Shown piece after piece: positions 17,273 to 26,133 of a stretch of 64,000 nucleotides of DNA. Position 1 is the stretch's first letter. Each line of letters begins with the position of its first letter. The translations under genes and the position numbers were made by a program. The notes beneath the pieces were generated by a model. That model was not told the origin of the DNA and made no database searches. It was given only the letters and a program-made list of their open reading frames with translations. Origin of the DNA: Bacteroidia bacterium (lineage in GTDB: Bacteria; Bacteroidota; Bacteroidia; Palsa-965); NCBI GenBank assembly GCA_023151315.1, contig JAKLJE010000016.1, forward strand, positions 1 to 64,000. Direction: 5' to 3'.

Positions 17273-18679
17273 TTATTCGATAATGATACGCTTCGTTCCG
17301 TTCTTACCACCGCTCACGTTTTCTTTGATGCGGATGAAGTAAACACCTTTGTCGAGATTGCTGAGATCAATCGTAGTTGTGTTTCCTGTGAAAGTGTAAG
17401 TGAATACAGTCTCGCCAAGGACGTTGTATACTTCAATTTCTTTTTCAATCGCGCTTGGTGATTTCACGTTGAACAATCCTGTAGATGGATTCGGGAATAT
17501 ATCAAATCCGAGCGATACAATACGCGGTGTACTTGTTGCAAGCATCACCATTACGTTTTGTACAATAGTATCAGAACATCCGCCATTGGATATTACAACA
17601 ACGACCTGAACAACACCAGGAGTGTTATAAGTATGTGAAACCATTGCTCCTGTGTCAGAAGAAGCATCTCCGAAATCCCAAGTGATTGTTCCATTTGCAT
17701 CGTTGGTAGTTACATCCATATAGGCAGGCAAACCTGTCCATACTGTGTCCGGAATGTTCGCTGTCGCTGACAACGAGAAAGTGGAGTTAAGATAAATCCC
17801 AGCATTTCCTCCGGCCATGTTCGCCGTATTTACGCCTGAACACCAGTAACCATCTGAATCTATAACAGTATCAACAGGAGCACCGGTATTGTAGCTGCGT
17901 TCTTCCAGTGCGCGGATTCCGTTGGTAAGCGTGTTAGGAATAATTGCGCCCCAATGAGCGGACATTGAATCAACATTATTGCGGTAGAATGAAGCGATGC
18001 TTGTGATCACACCATGATCGATTCCTTCGTATTCAACAATTGAAATTGTAATCGGACGTCCTGTCGCTGTAACGTTATCATATGTACAAATGAAGTTTTT
18101 CGAAGTAGCATCGAGAGAATCGTACAATGCAGTTCCTTCAGTTGCTGTGTTGGTCGTTCCGAAATTGATAATCGTGATCGGGAAGTTAGAAGCAAGTACG
18201 CGAGTTGCAACACTTGTTCCGCCGTTTCCGTTGTTGAGCATCAGTTTAGGATAAAGAATCGTTCCGGGAGTAAAACGTCCATTGCCGGTTGGCTCAACTG
18301 CAAACCATCCTGAATAAATACCTGAGCTGTCTGCTGTCAACGAATCGTAACCTGCGTTATTCGTCATTGTTGCATTTGTGGTTCTTCTAACAACTCCTGA
18401 AGTTGAATTCACAAAGTAAGAGTTCCCCGCTCCGTTTGAGGTAGGAGATGCGTTCAACGAATCTAAAGAAGAGTAATATCTGTAAGTCGCGTTAGGCACC
18501 AAACCGTTTAATGTTAACCAGTACCAGCACGGAACGCGGTTGTTATTCGTACCGTTCACGCCTTGGCTGTATTGCGGAACCAAGCCATCCAGTACGGAAG
18601 GGCCGCCACCTTGTGCGGTTTGAGCTTGAGCCGAGAACGACAATAAAGTAATTCCGAGGATTAGTGCGTAGTTTCTCAT
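17273..18679 (-). CDS. T9SS cargo protein with PKD domain
   Basis: A 468-residue exported protein. Signal peptide MRNYALILGITLLSFSAQAQ; Asn/Ser/Thr-rich secreted region; a PKD domain with WDFGDASSDTGAM near 340-360; then a type A sorting domain of about 85 residues (FDIFPNPSTGLFNV ... IEVYNVLGETVF ... LDKGVYFIRI). Such domains direct export by the type IX secretion system and are cleaved at the surface. Start at 18679 because it gives a clean signal peptide. A TATTTTTG box lies 22-29 bases upstream. Monocistronic; the N-terminal region matches no domain I can name. Confidence 0.88.
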   Translation of the reverse strand: MRNYALILGITLLSFSAQAQTAQGGGPSVLDGLVPQYSQGVNGTNNNRVPCWYWLTLNGLVPNATYRYYSSLDSLNASPTSNGAGNSYFVNSTSGVVRRTTNATMTNNAGYDSLTADSSGIYSGWFAVEPTGNGRFTPGTILYPKLMLNNGNGGTSVATRVLASNFPITIINFGTTNTATEGTALYDSLDATSKNFICTYDNVTATGRPITISIVEYEGIDHGVITSIASFYRNNVDSMSAHWGAIIPNTLTNGIRALEERSYNTGAPVDTVIDSDGYWCSGVNTANMAGGNAGIYLNSTFSLSATANIPDTVWTGLPAYMDVTTNDANGTITWDFGDASSDTGAMVSHTYNTPGVVQVVVVISNGGCSDTIVQNVMVMLATSTPRIVSLGFDIFPNPSTGLFNVKSPSAIEKEIEVYNVLGETVFTYTFTGNTTTIDLSNLDKGVYFIRIKENVSGGKNGTKRIIIE

Positions 18680-18700
18680 GAGTCTATTGGGTTTCCTCAA

Positions 18701-18708
18701 CAAAAATA
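18701..18708 (-). promoter_or_regulatory. Bacteroidota -7 box for the T9SS/PKD gene
   Basis: TATTTTTG on the minus strand (TAnnTTTG), 22 bases upstream of the start at 18679. An inverted repeat ATTGTC/GACAAT lies about 40 bases further upstream. Confidence 0.5.
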
Positions 18709-18847
18709 GACCCTTGAAATCTGCGTTTTTAGAGGGTTGCGGTGTAATTGTCCATAGACAATTGTTAATAACCCTGCTTTTTTGTGGAAAACTCTAGAGG
18801 ATTAACGCCCTTGGAGGGTCCTAACCCTTGGAGGGTGGCAACCCTTG

Positions 18848-20794
18848 CTAATCTACCCAGTCGCCATGCTCACGGATCACTCCGATCAGCTCATCTACGG
18901 CTTCATCCTCGTTTATATTGCGTTTTACCACTTCGCGACCTTTATATAAGGTGATTTTCCCGGGACCTGTACCCACATAACCGTAGTCCGCATCGGCCAT
19001 TTCTCCCGGACCGTTTACGATGCAACCCATGATTCCGATTTTAACACCTTTGAGGTGATTGGTGCGTGCGCGGATTTTAGCGGTTGTTTCCTGTAGGTCG
19101 AATAATGTACGTCCGCATGAAGGACAGGAAATGTATTCTGTTTTTGAAATTCGCGTTCTTGTGGCTTGCAATATTCCGAATGAAGTGGAATTGACAACAG
19201 CAGGTGAAATCTGCGCAGATGTTTTGAGCCAGATTCCATCACCCATTCCGTCGAGAAGCAATGCTGCACAGTCTGTTGAAGCGTACAGTTGAAATTGCTC
19301 ATCGTTCTCATTCATGTAATTCCTCTTGATGATAAACGGAACTGAACATTCTGCTTCCATTAATGCAATTGCTGCTCTGCGCTCTTCCGCAATTCCGTGC
19401 GGATGTACAGTGTCAAGAATTAAAACAACATCATTGCGCGTTTTGATTCTGCTCACAAAATCAGAAGTACACGTGTTAAGATCAACAGCAACAAAGTTTA
19501 ATACAGCCGATTTTTCTTCCGAGCGAAAAAACTCTTCACCACAGAAAAGCGGATAGTGTCGGCCTTTATTATGATGTGACTTCCACTTTTCGCTGTTGAC
19601 AATCACTCCGAGAGTTCCCGGTATTTCAAAATCGATTTCATGATCACCCGCATAAATGAAATCACATGCCTGATCGGTTAAGTTCCATTTGTCGAGCTGA
19701 ACGGAATATTGATATCCAACAGCGAATAATGATGCAGCCGTGATGTTTTCTCTCTTGCTGTAATCTGCAATCACAACAGGAACATGTGTGCCGCCGATGT
19801 TGCTAACGGATTTTGTTGCGCGACGTTGATAATCGTACGGTGAATACGGAAGTGTCCAATTCCCGTTCTCAAATTTCACTTCAGGAATTGCAGTTCCGCT
19901 TCCGCGCTTGGAGTTACGTCCAACCAATTCACGCGCAACCGGAATTTCAAATTCAGGATCTTCTGTGAGCGAGACACGAATCGTATCACCCAAACCGTCT
20001 TCAAGCAAGGTTCCGATTCCTGCTGCGGATTTTATTCTGCCATCTTCTCCATCACCGGCTTCCGTAACGCCAAGGTGCAAAGGATAATTCATTCCTTGCA
20101 GCATCATTTCACGCACGAGTTGTCGATACGCCTGTACCATAACTTGTGCGTTACTTGCTTTCATGGAAAGAACGATGTTGTGATAATTTTCATCACGGCA
20201 AATACGCAGAAATTCCATGGCAGATTCCACCATTCCGGTCGGAGTATCACCATATCTGCTGAGGATGCGATCACTTAAAGAACCGTGATTGGTTCCGATA
20301 CGCATCGCAGTTCCGTTTTCCTTGCAGATGCGTACAAGCGGGATGAAACGTTCACGAATGCGTTCCAATTCTTCATTGTACGCTGCATCCGTGTATTCAA
20401 TGTGTTCAAATTTTTTCTTGTCGGCGTAGTTGCCCGGATTCACACGGACTTTCTCTACAATTCGTGCAGCGGTTTCAGCTGCATTCGGCGTGAAATGAAT
20501 ATCGGCAACCAGAGGTGTTTTATAACCGCGCTTACGAAGTTCAGCTTTGATGGCGGAAAGATTTTCTGCTTCCTTAATGCTGGGCGCAGTAATACGCACT
20601 AATTCACATCCTGCATCAATCATGCGAATGGATTGCTCAACAGTAGCGATGGTGTTCATCGTGTCTGTTGTGGTCATGGATTGAATGCGAATCGGATTTT
20701 CGCCACCGAGCTTCAGATCGCCGATTGAAACTTCACGTGTTTTCCAGCGGGAAAATGAGGTGAGGCTGTTGCAGTAAGGAATGATTGTTTGCAC
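18848..20794 (-). CDS. ispG: (E)-4-hydroxy-3-methylbut-2-enyl-diphosphate synthase (flavodoxin/ferredoxin)
   Basis: Converts methylerythritol cyclodiphosphate to HMBPP, the sixth step of the MEP isoprenoid pathway; [4Fe-4S] enzyme. The 648 residues are the long Bacteroidota/plant-type form, with a large insert between the TIM-barrel and iron-sulfur domains. The TIM barrel starts VSIGDLKLGGENPIRIQSM. The C-terminal cluster region has SCPSCGRTLFDLQ and IMGCIVNGPGEM, giving the three cysteine ligands. No in-frame ATG precedes the conserved RIQSMTTTDT, so the start is taken as GTG at 20794. A TATCTTTG box ends only 5 bases before it, implying a very short or absent leader. Confidence 0.94.
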   Translation of the reverse strand: MQTIIPYCNSLTSFSRWKTREVSIGDLKLGGENPIRIQSMTTTDTMNTIATVEQSIRMIDAGCELVRITAPSIKEAENLSAIKAELRKRGYKTPLVADIHFTPNAAETAARIVEKVRVNPGNYADKKKFEHIEYTDAAYNEELERIRERFIPLVRICKENGTAMRIGTNHGSLSDRILSRYGDTPTGMVESAMEFLRICRDENYHNIVLSMKASNAQVMVQAYRQLVREMMLQGMNYPLHLGVTEAGDGEDGRIKSAAGIGTLLEDGLGDTIRVSLTEDPEFEIPVARELVGRNSKRGSGTAIPEVKFENGNWTLPYSPYDYQRRATKSVSNIGGTHVPVVIADYSKRENITAASLFAVGYQYSVQLDKWNLTDQACDFIYAGDHEIDFEIPGTLGVIVNSEKWKSHHNKGRHYPLFCGEEFFRSEEKSAVLNFVAVDLNTCTSDFVSRIKTRNDVVLILDTVHPHGIAEERRAAIALMEAECSVPFIIKRNYMNENDEQFQLYASTDCAALLLDGMGDGIWLKTSAQISPAVVNSTSFGILQATRTRISKTEYISCPSCGRTLFDLQETTAKIRARTNHLKGVKIGIMGCIVNGPGEMADADYGYVGTGPGKITLYKGREVVKRNINEDEAVDELIGVIREHGDWVD

Positions 20795-20798
20795 GGTG

Positions 20799-20806
20799 CA
20801 AAGATA
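20799..20806 (-). promoter_or_regulatory. Bacteroidota -7 box for ispG, start-proximal
   Basis: TATCTTTG on the minus strand. Its G lies only 5 bases from the GTG start, so the transcript would begin almost at the start codon, a leaderless arrangement. Confidence 0.55.
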
Positions 20807-20896
20807 GAAACAATGCAGATGACGGACCGAGCCGAAGGATCTGTAATTGTTAATGTTTATTATCTTGTAATCATACAAATATTCAACGTTTCTCAA

Positions 20897-21592
20897 ATGA
20901 TACACATTAACCTCACAAGAACATACGTAAGGCATATTTGTCTTGCTTTGGCCGTTACGCTGACATTCGGATTTACGTTTGCAAAAATCATATTGAAAGA
21001 CGAGCCCAAGCGCGTATCAGCAGTAGTACTGACACGAATGAATGTGTTTTACATCGGTATTGATAATCCGATAACGATCGAATGCGAAGGGGTTGATATT
21101 GACAGTCTGGTACCAATGATTTCCGGCGGCAGCATAAGGCCTGATTCAATGCCGGGCTCGTTTATCGTACGAGTTGATCACCCGGGGAACTGCAGAATCA
21201 ATCTGGCGATAAAAGGAAGCGGTCAAATGAAAGTTCTCACTACTCACAATTTCCGATCGAAACGAATTCCTGATCCTGTTGCATATGTGAATAACGTGAA
21301 ATATGACGGAGTGATGCTCAAGGAAGATCTTCAAAAGATTTCCGGCGTATTCAGCAGGATGGAAAATTTTGATTTTGATTTTGCATTCCGCGTGATCTCA
21401 TTTAAAATGAGTGTACAGGATTCGACCGGGTGGAAAGTTTACACAGCAAATGGGCCGGCAATTACCAATGAAATGCGTTCAGCACTGAAAGGTGTTGAAG
21501 AAGAACAGAAGGTTATTTTTCACGATATCATTAGTTCGGGTCCTGCTGAAGAAAAGCGAAAAATCAGTCCCGTTATTATTACGGTAAAGTAG
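20897..21592 (+). CDS. Secreted protein with GldM C-terminal-like domain (orphan)
   Basis: A 231-residue protein with one N-terminal hydrophobic segment (about residues 10-30, HICLALAVTLTFGFTFA), a signal peptide or anchor. The rest matches the C-terminal domains of GldM/PorM: LTRMNVFYIGIDNPITI, then FIVRVDHPGNC, RSKRIPDPVAYVNN and MENFDFDFAFRVISF. GldM is about 510 residues and, with GldL, forms the T9SS motor; its C-terminal half spans the periplasm. Here the N-terminal half is missing and there is no gldK, gldL or gldN beside it. Start at 20897 because it gives a signal peptide. A T9SS cargo gene follows. A role in T9SS or gliding is inferred. Confidence 0.82.
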   Translation: MIHINLTRTYVRHICLALAVTLTFGFTFAKIILKDEPKRVSAVVLTRMNVFYIGIDNPITIECEGVDIDSLVPMISGGSIRPDSMPGSFIVRVDHPGNCRINLAIKGSGQMKVLTTHNFRSKRIPDPVAYVNNVKYDGVMLKEDLQKISGVFSRMENFDFDFAFRVISFKMSVQDSTGWKVYTANGPAITNEMRSALKGVEEEQKVIFHDIISSGPAEEKRKISPVIITVK

Positions 21593-21606
21593 ATAAATAA
21601 CTGTTT

Positions 21607-21614
21607 TATCTTTG
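21607..21614 (+). promoter_or_regulatory. Bacteroidota -7 box for the PKD/T9SS gene at 21637
   Basis: TATCTTTG, an exact TAnnTTTG match, 22 bases upstream of the ATG. Confidence 0.6.
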
Positions 21615-21636
21615 GCATTCCCAAAAACCCGACATC

Positions 21637-22941
21637 ATGAAAAAGTATTTACTCATTATGCCCGCATTGCTGTTTGCTCTTACTGCAAGAAGCCAGTGTC
21701 AGGCCGACTTCAGTTTCACCAACAACGCCAATTCATTCACATTTGCAGATTCCTCGAATGCAGGCTCCGGTACAATCATTTCCTGGTTGTGGACTTTCGG
21801 CGATCAAACAGCACCATCAACCCAACAGAATCCGACACATGTGTATGATTTCTGCGGCAACTATGCCGTTACACTGACCATTGTAACCAGCGGATTCTGC
21901 ACTTCTTCATTCACAGATACAGTTCTTGTGAACAGCGGTTTCAGCGGATCGTTCACTTCTAATGTTGATACCACAACAGGAACCGTTCAGTTTCAGGCGC
22001 AACCTGTTGGCGCAAATGCAAATTACATCTGGGATTTCGGCGATGCTTCAACAGGCACAGGACCGGCGCCTTCGCATCAATATGCTTCCGCGGGTACTTA
22101 TAACGTTTGCGTGATTATTTCTGATGCAGGCGGAATTTGTACAGATACCGTTTGCAATTCGGTTGTTGTTACTATCGCTCCTCCGAGCTGTAATGCAACG
22201 TGGACCAATAATTCACTTTTAGTCGGGCAGCAAACATTCACAGCAACTCCGTTTAATTTAGGTTGGACTTACTCATGGGATTTCGGTGATGCCACAACCG
22301 GAAACGGATTCATTGCCACGCATACGTACACAACTTCAGGAACATATACTGTATGTCTGACAGTGACAGACTCAGCCACGATGTGTACGAGTCAGTTTTG
22401 CGATACTGTCAACATCAACTTCCCAGTAACATGTCCGGTTAGTTTTACCAACGTGAATCTGCTTGGCAACATGTCGTTCACAGCAACACCATTCAGTATT
22501 CAGAATACATACACATGGACATTCGGCGATAACACAACCGGAACAGGCGCAATTACTTCACATACATATACAACTCCGGGAACGTATACAGTTTGTGTTA
22601 CCATGACAACTCCGGGAAATTGTACTTCAACATTTTGTGATACCGTAATTATTCCGAATGCTATTGGAATTGCTGAAGTATCCGGAATGAGCAACATAAA
22701 AGTGTATCCGGTTCCCGCGAAAGATGAATTGAATGTGCAGTTTGCTTATGCAGGAAATGGCAATGTGACGTTGATGGTAACGGATGTTTGCGGCAGACAG
22801 GCAGATGCTACTGTTACAAGTACTGTGAGTGGTAATACAACCAACGCTGTGATTGATATTACTGAACTCAGTTCAGGAGTATATCTCCTGCAGATCCAAA
22901 CACCGACGGGGACTTCGGTGCAGCGTTTCGTGAAAGAGTAA
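21637..22941 (+). CDS. Secreted PKD-repeat protein with T9SS sorting domain
   Basis: A 434-residue exported protein. Signal peptide MKKYLLIMPALLFALTARSQ, then four PKD-type modules, each with a W(T/D)FGD core (WLWTFGDQTA, YIWDFGDAST, YSWDFGDATT, YTWTFGDNTT) and a final YTVC(L/V)T(V/M)T strand. The end is a type A sorting domain (IKVYPVPAKDELNVQF ... SGVYLLQI ... VQRFVKE). Many cysteines in a regular pattern suggest disulfides within each module. It has its own TATCTTTG promoter and a terminator. It is probably surface displayed; the ligand is unknown. Confidence 0.9.
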   Translation: MKKYLLIMPALLFALTARSQCQADFSFTNNANSFTFADSSNAGSGTIISWLWTFGDQTAPSTQQNPTHVYDFCGNYAVTLTIVTSGFCTSSFTDTVLVNSGFSGSFTSNVDTTTGTVQFQAQPVGANANYIWDFGDASTGTGPAPSHQYASAGTYNVCVIISDAGGICTDTVCNSVVVTIAPPSCNATWTNNSLLVGQQTFTATPFNLGWTYSWDFGDATTGNGFIATHTYTTSGTYTVCLTVTDSATMCTSQFCDTVNINFPVTCPVSFTNVNLLGNMSFTATPFSIQNTYTWTFGDNTTGTGAITSHTYTTPGTYTVCVTMTTPGNCTSTFCDTVIIPNAIGIAEVSGMSNIKVYPVPAKDELNVQFAYAGNGNVTLMVTDVCGRQADATVTSTVSGNTTNAVIDITELSSGVYLLQIQTPTGTSVQRFVKE

Positions 22942-22956
22942 CGAAATGAAATGATA

Positions 22957-23862
22957 TCAGAAGGAGGCTCCGGCCTCCTTTTTCTTTTCACGCATTTTTA
23001 TCCATCCGTTGATGAAGATCGTGGAAAGAATGATCGCAGAGCCTACGTAAAATGTGCCGGTGAGTTGCTTGTCTTCATGGAAAATGAAGTAAGCGAAAAT
23101 GATTCCATACAATGTTTCCAGATTAAGAGTAAGTGAAACCGTGTAAGGGCTGATTGTTTTCAGAATATGCAGACTGATCAGAAACGGAATGGAAGTGCAC
23201 AGTAATCCAAGGAGTAAAAGCAACCAGAAATCCTGTGTTGTCATAGTGAATAATCCGCCTTCCCATGGACGTGCAATCAAAACATAAATGGACATGCCGA
23301 TGAATCCGCCGGTCATTTCATACAACGAAACAAGCGGGCCATTATGCCCGTTTCGCATGAGTATTCCATTGAACACTCCAAAAACGGAAGATGTTAAAGC
23401 AGCAAGAATTCCGAGTATGATACCGAAAGTATATTGTGTTTCCACTCTGAAAATCATGATGAGCGCTGCAACAACCATCAAACCGAATACAACTTCGTAA
23501 ACGCGCACTTTGCGCTTGAAGAAAAAGGGTTCTATGAAGGCCGAAAAAAGCGAGCCTGTGGAAAAGCACGCTAACGTTACCGAAACGTTACTTTCCTTGA
23601 TGGCGGCATAGAAACAGATCCAATGCAGCGCCACAATCATACCGAGTCCGAAGTAAATACTGAGCTTTTTTATGTCGGTAACAAGGTTGTGACGACGTAA
23701 TATCATGAACAGAAAAATTCCTGCGAGCGCAATGGGCATGCGCAACCAAACCAATTGCAGTGCCGGTAATTCAATCGCTTTCCCCAGAATGGCGGTCCAT
23801 CCCCAGATGAAAACGATAAGGTGTAGCAGGAAGTAATTCCCTTTGAAAGTGTCTTTATTCAC
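22957..23862 (-). CDS. EamA/DMT-family transporter
   Basis: A 301-residue inner-membrane protein with about ten hydrophobic helices in two EamA repeats of the drug/metabolite transporter superfamily. The first repeat opens LLHLIVFIWGWTAILGKAI. The second opens FGIILGILAALTSSVFGVFNGIL and ends LTLNLETLYGIIFAYFIF. Substrate unknown; relatives export amino acids or metabolites. The start is GTG at 23862; no in-frame ATG precedes the first helix. A TAACTTTG box lies 14-21 bases upstream, so the leader is short. The last codons overlap the terminator of the convergent PKD gene. Confidence 0.88.
   Translation of the reverse strand: MNKDTFKGNYFLLHLIVFIWGWTAILGKAIELPALQLVWLRMPIALAGIFLFMILRRHNLVTDIKKLSIYFGLGMIVALHWICFYAAIKESNVSVTLACFSTGSLFSAFIEPFFFKRKVRVYEVVFGLMVVAALIMIFRVETQYTFGIILGILAALTSSVFGVFNGILMRNGHNGPLVSLYEMTGGFIGMSIYVLIARPWEGGLFTMTTQDFWLLLLLGLLCTSIPFLISLHILKTISPYTVSLTLNLETLYGIIFAYFIFHEDKQLTGTFYVGSAIILSTIFINGWIKMREKKKEAGASF
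22961..22989 (+). terminator. Terminator of the PKD/T9SS gene, inside the 3' end of the transporter gene
   Basis: Stem AAGGAGGC / GCCTCCTT, loop TCCG, then a run of T with one C. It ends the plus-strand gene but lies within the coding end of the minus-strand transporter. Confidence 0.82.
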
Positions 23863-23875
23863 GGTGTTGAGCGGT

Positions 23876-23883
23876 CAAAGTTA
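23876..23883 (-). promoter_or_regulatory. Bacteroidota -7 box for the EamA gene
   Basis: TAACTTTG on the minus strand (TAnnTTTG), 14 bases upstream of the GTG start. Confidence 0.5.
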
Positions 23884-23999
23884 CGCGTAGAAACGGTACG
23901 GTAAATTCGTTTTGTGAACGCGTAAGAAATCGACCCAGCTCGGTTGCAGGATTGTTTCGCGGATTCCATTTTTGCAACGTGAATCAATACCAAAATACC

Positions 24000-25313
24000 A
24001 TGAAATCAATTCGTACCTTCTACATCGCCTTGTTTATGCTCATGCCGTTTCTGGCAACAGCTCAGTGTCAGGCCAGCTTTACTTACACTGCAAACGGGCT
24101 GACGGTATCTTTTAACGGCACCGGAAATCCAAGCTCAAGCTACTTCTATTACTGGTGGTTCAGTGATATGGGCAACAACTCTTATCAGGAAGACCCAACC
24201 TACACTTTTTCATCATCGGGCACATATACCGTGTGCTTTTCGATTTATGATTCGTTGTCGAGTTGCAACGACAGTATCTGTATGCCTGTGACAGTTACAG
24301 GAAGTTCCACTTGCACTGCAAATTTCACTACGATAGACACGGCGGGATACATTTACTTTTTGGGCAGTTCAACAGCGGGATCAGGTGCTCAATATGTGTG
24401 GGATTTCGGCGACGGTAATTTCGGTAGCGGACAATATCCGTGGCATCAATATGCGAATCCGGGAACATACACTGCATGTCTTACGGTATACAGTGCCAAT
24501 CAGCAATTCTGCGATTCAACATGTCATACTGTTGTTGTGACTTCAGGTGGCGGATGTAATGCCAGCTTCACTGCGATTGACACTGCAGGATATATGTATT
24601 TCTTTGGCAGTTCCAACGCACCGGGAGCACAGTATGTTTGGGATTTCGGTGACGGCAACTTCGGCAGCGGACAATATCCGTGGCATCAGTATGCGAATCC
24701 CGGAGTGTACAATGTTTGCTTGACTGTTTACGATTCCAATCAGGTGTTTTGTGATTCAACGTGCCAGACGATTGTTGTACAAGGCAGCGGCGGATGCAAC
24801 GCATATTTCACACAGGCAGATTCTGTCGGTTACATTTTCTTCTTCGGAAATTCAACTTTGGGATGGAGTGGAACATACATCTGGGATTTCGGTGACGGAA
24901 ACTTCGGATACACCCAAAATCCTTCACATCAATATGCGGTACCGGGTGTTTATACGGTTTGCTTAACGGTTTATGATTCCATGCAGGTATTCTGCGACTC
25001 AACATGCAACACAATAGTGGTTACTCAAGCCGCTTCTATTGAAGAAAATGTAATGCAGAATTCTTTGACGGTAGCACCAAATCCGGCTGACGACGTAGTT
25101 CGTATATCATTCGACGCGGCAACAGCAGGAAATGCAACCGTTACGTTCTTTGATGCAGCAGGACGCGCTGCGAAAACTGAAACGATGAATACTGCTTCAG
25201 GAAAAGCAAGTGCAACTGTGAATACACAAAACATGGCGCAGGGAATTTATCTCGTGAAGATTGAGATGAATGGAGCTGCGGCATGGACACGACTCGCGCT
25301 TACACACCAATAA
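24000..25313 (+). CDS. Secreted PKD-repeat protein with near-identical tandem modules and T9SS domain
   Basis: A 437-residue exported protein. Signal peptide MKSIRTFYIALFMLMPFLATAQ; one diverged PKD module; then three closely similar modules of about 80 residues, two of which share YVWDFGDGNFGSGQYPWHQY exactly. The DNA period is about 240 bases, so these look like recent duplications. The C-terminus is a type A sorting domain (LTVAPNPADDVVRISF ... AQGIYLVKIEMNG). Start at 24000 because it gives the signal peptide. Regular cysteine pairs (FCDSTC) recur in every copy. A promoter-like CATTTTTG lies about 25 bases upstream. Three terminator hairpins follow. Confidence 0.9.
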   Translation: MKSIRTFYIALFMLMPFLATAQCQASFTYTANGLTVSFNGTGNPSSSYFYYWWFSDMGNNSYQEDPTYTFSSSGTYTVCFSIYDSLSSCNDSICMPVTVTGSSTCTANFTTIDTAGYIYFLGSSTAGSGAQYVWDFGDGNFGSGQYPWHQYANPGTYTACLTVYSANQQFCDSTCHTVVVTSGGGCNASFTAIDTAGYMYFFGSSNAPGAQYVWDFGDGNFGSGQYPWHQYANPGVYNVCLTVYDSNQVFCDSTCQTIVVQGSGGCNAYFTQADSVGYIFFFGNSTLGWSGTYIWDFGDGNFGYTQNPSHQYAVPGVYTVCLTVYDSMQVFCDSTCNTIVVTQAASIEENVMQNSLTVAPNPADDVVRISFDAATAGNATVTFFDAAGRAAKTETMNTASGKASATVNTQNMAQGIYLVKIEMNGAAAWTRLALTHQ

Positions 25314-25320
25314 TAGTTTG

Positions 25321-25382
25321 CCGGGCGTGTCGGCAGTTCAAACTCGTAGCTGTTGTTTACGCTGTTGATCGCCCGGTTTTTT
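25321..25382 (+). terminator. Long-loop terminator after the PKD protein
   Basis: Stem CCGGGCG / CGCCCGG with a loop of about 42 bases, then TTTTTT. It begins 8 bases after the stop codon. Confidence 0.65.
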
Positions 25383-25388
25383 AAAATG

Positions 25389-25459
25389 CTCCGGTTTCGT
25401 GTGTTTTCGCCGGAGTTCAGTTCGGAGGATGCTGACGGGAGACGGCATCCTCCTTTTTT
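25389..25459 (+). terminator. Tandem hairpins ending in a strong terminator
   Basis: First CTCCGG/CCGGAG, then a 9-bp stem GGAGGATGC / GCATCCTCC with a 12-base loop and TTTTTT. With the hairpin before it, this makes three structures in a row, a solid barrier upstream of the minisatellite. Confidence 0.8.
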
Positions 25460-25488
25460 GTGCCACGGAGGTAAGTAACAAGAGATAA

Positions 25489-25943
25489 CCACGGAGACAC
25501 GGAGTTCTTGATTGCCAAACTTCAATATACTCAGTGCGTCATTGAATAACCACACTAGGACAAGCTCAGTGCAGGCTCCGACACAGAGAGGTTTTTAAAT
25601 CACCACGGAGACACGGAGTCCTTTATTGCCAAACTTCAGTATATTCAGTGCGGCATTGAATAACCACACTTCGACAAGCTCAGTGAGGGCTCTGACACAG
25701 AGAGGTTTTTAAATCACCACGGAGACTCGGTGTCCTTTATTGCCAAACTTCAATATACTCAGTGCGTCATTGAATAACCACACTTGGACAAGCTCAGTGC
25801 AGGCTCCGACACAGAGAGGTTTTTAATCACCACGGTGACACGGGGTCCTTTATTGCCAGACTTCAATATACTCAGTGCGGCACTGAATAACCACACTTGG
25901 ACAAGCTCAGTGCAAGCTCTGACACAGAGAGGTTTTTAAATCA
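25489..25943. repeat. 114-bp tandem repeat, four copies
   Basis: Units begin at 25489, 25603, 25717 and 25830 (114, 114, 113 and 114 bases). Each starts CCACGG(A/T)GAC(A/T)CGG, has a central run close to TTGCCAAACTTCAATATACT, then GACAAGCTCAGTG, and ends ACACAGAGAGGTTTTTAA. Copies differ at scattered sites. A degraded fifth copy runs on to about 26062 with GACAGGC and CACGGAGACACA pieces. There is no spacer variation, so it is not a CRISPR array. I see no coding frame across it. Confidence 0.92.
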
Positions 25944-26133
25944 CCACGGATAGACGGAGATATTAATTATCTGCGTAAATCCGTTTGAGACAAGGAGTAT
26001 AAATTAACCACAATTCGACAGGCTTTGTGCGGCATTGAATAACCACTGAGGCACGGAGACACAATTATCTAACACGATCCGCAAAATCCGTAGTTTCCGT
26101 GTACTATTCTTCGTGTCAGACTATCTTTACGTC
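25944..26133. repeat. Degenerate remnant of the 114-bp repeat
   Basis: Fragments recognisable as the repeat (CCACGGATAGACGGAG, GGCATTGAATAACCACTGAG, GCACGGAGACACA) are interrupted by unrelated sequence. It leads up to the cysteine desulfurase gene, whose promoter-like TATCTTTA lies at 26122-26129. Confidence 0.6.

Noticed and set aside
25489-25943. CRISPR array
   Set aside because: Units are 114 bases end to end and alike throughout, with no unique spacers and no cas genes nearby. The 17-bp repeats at 63.8 kb are also spacer-free.
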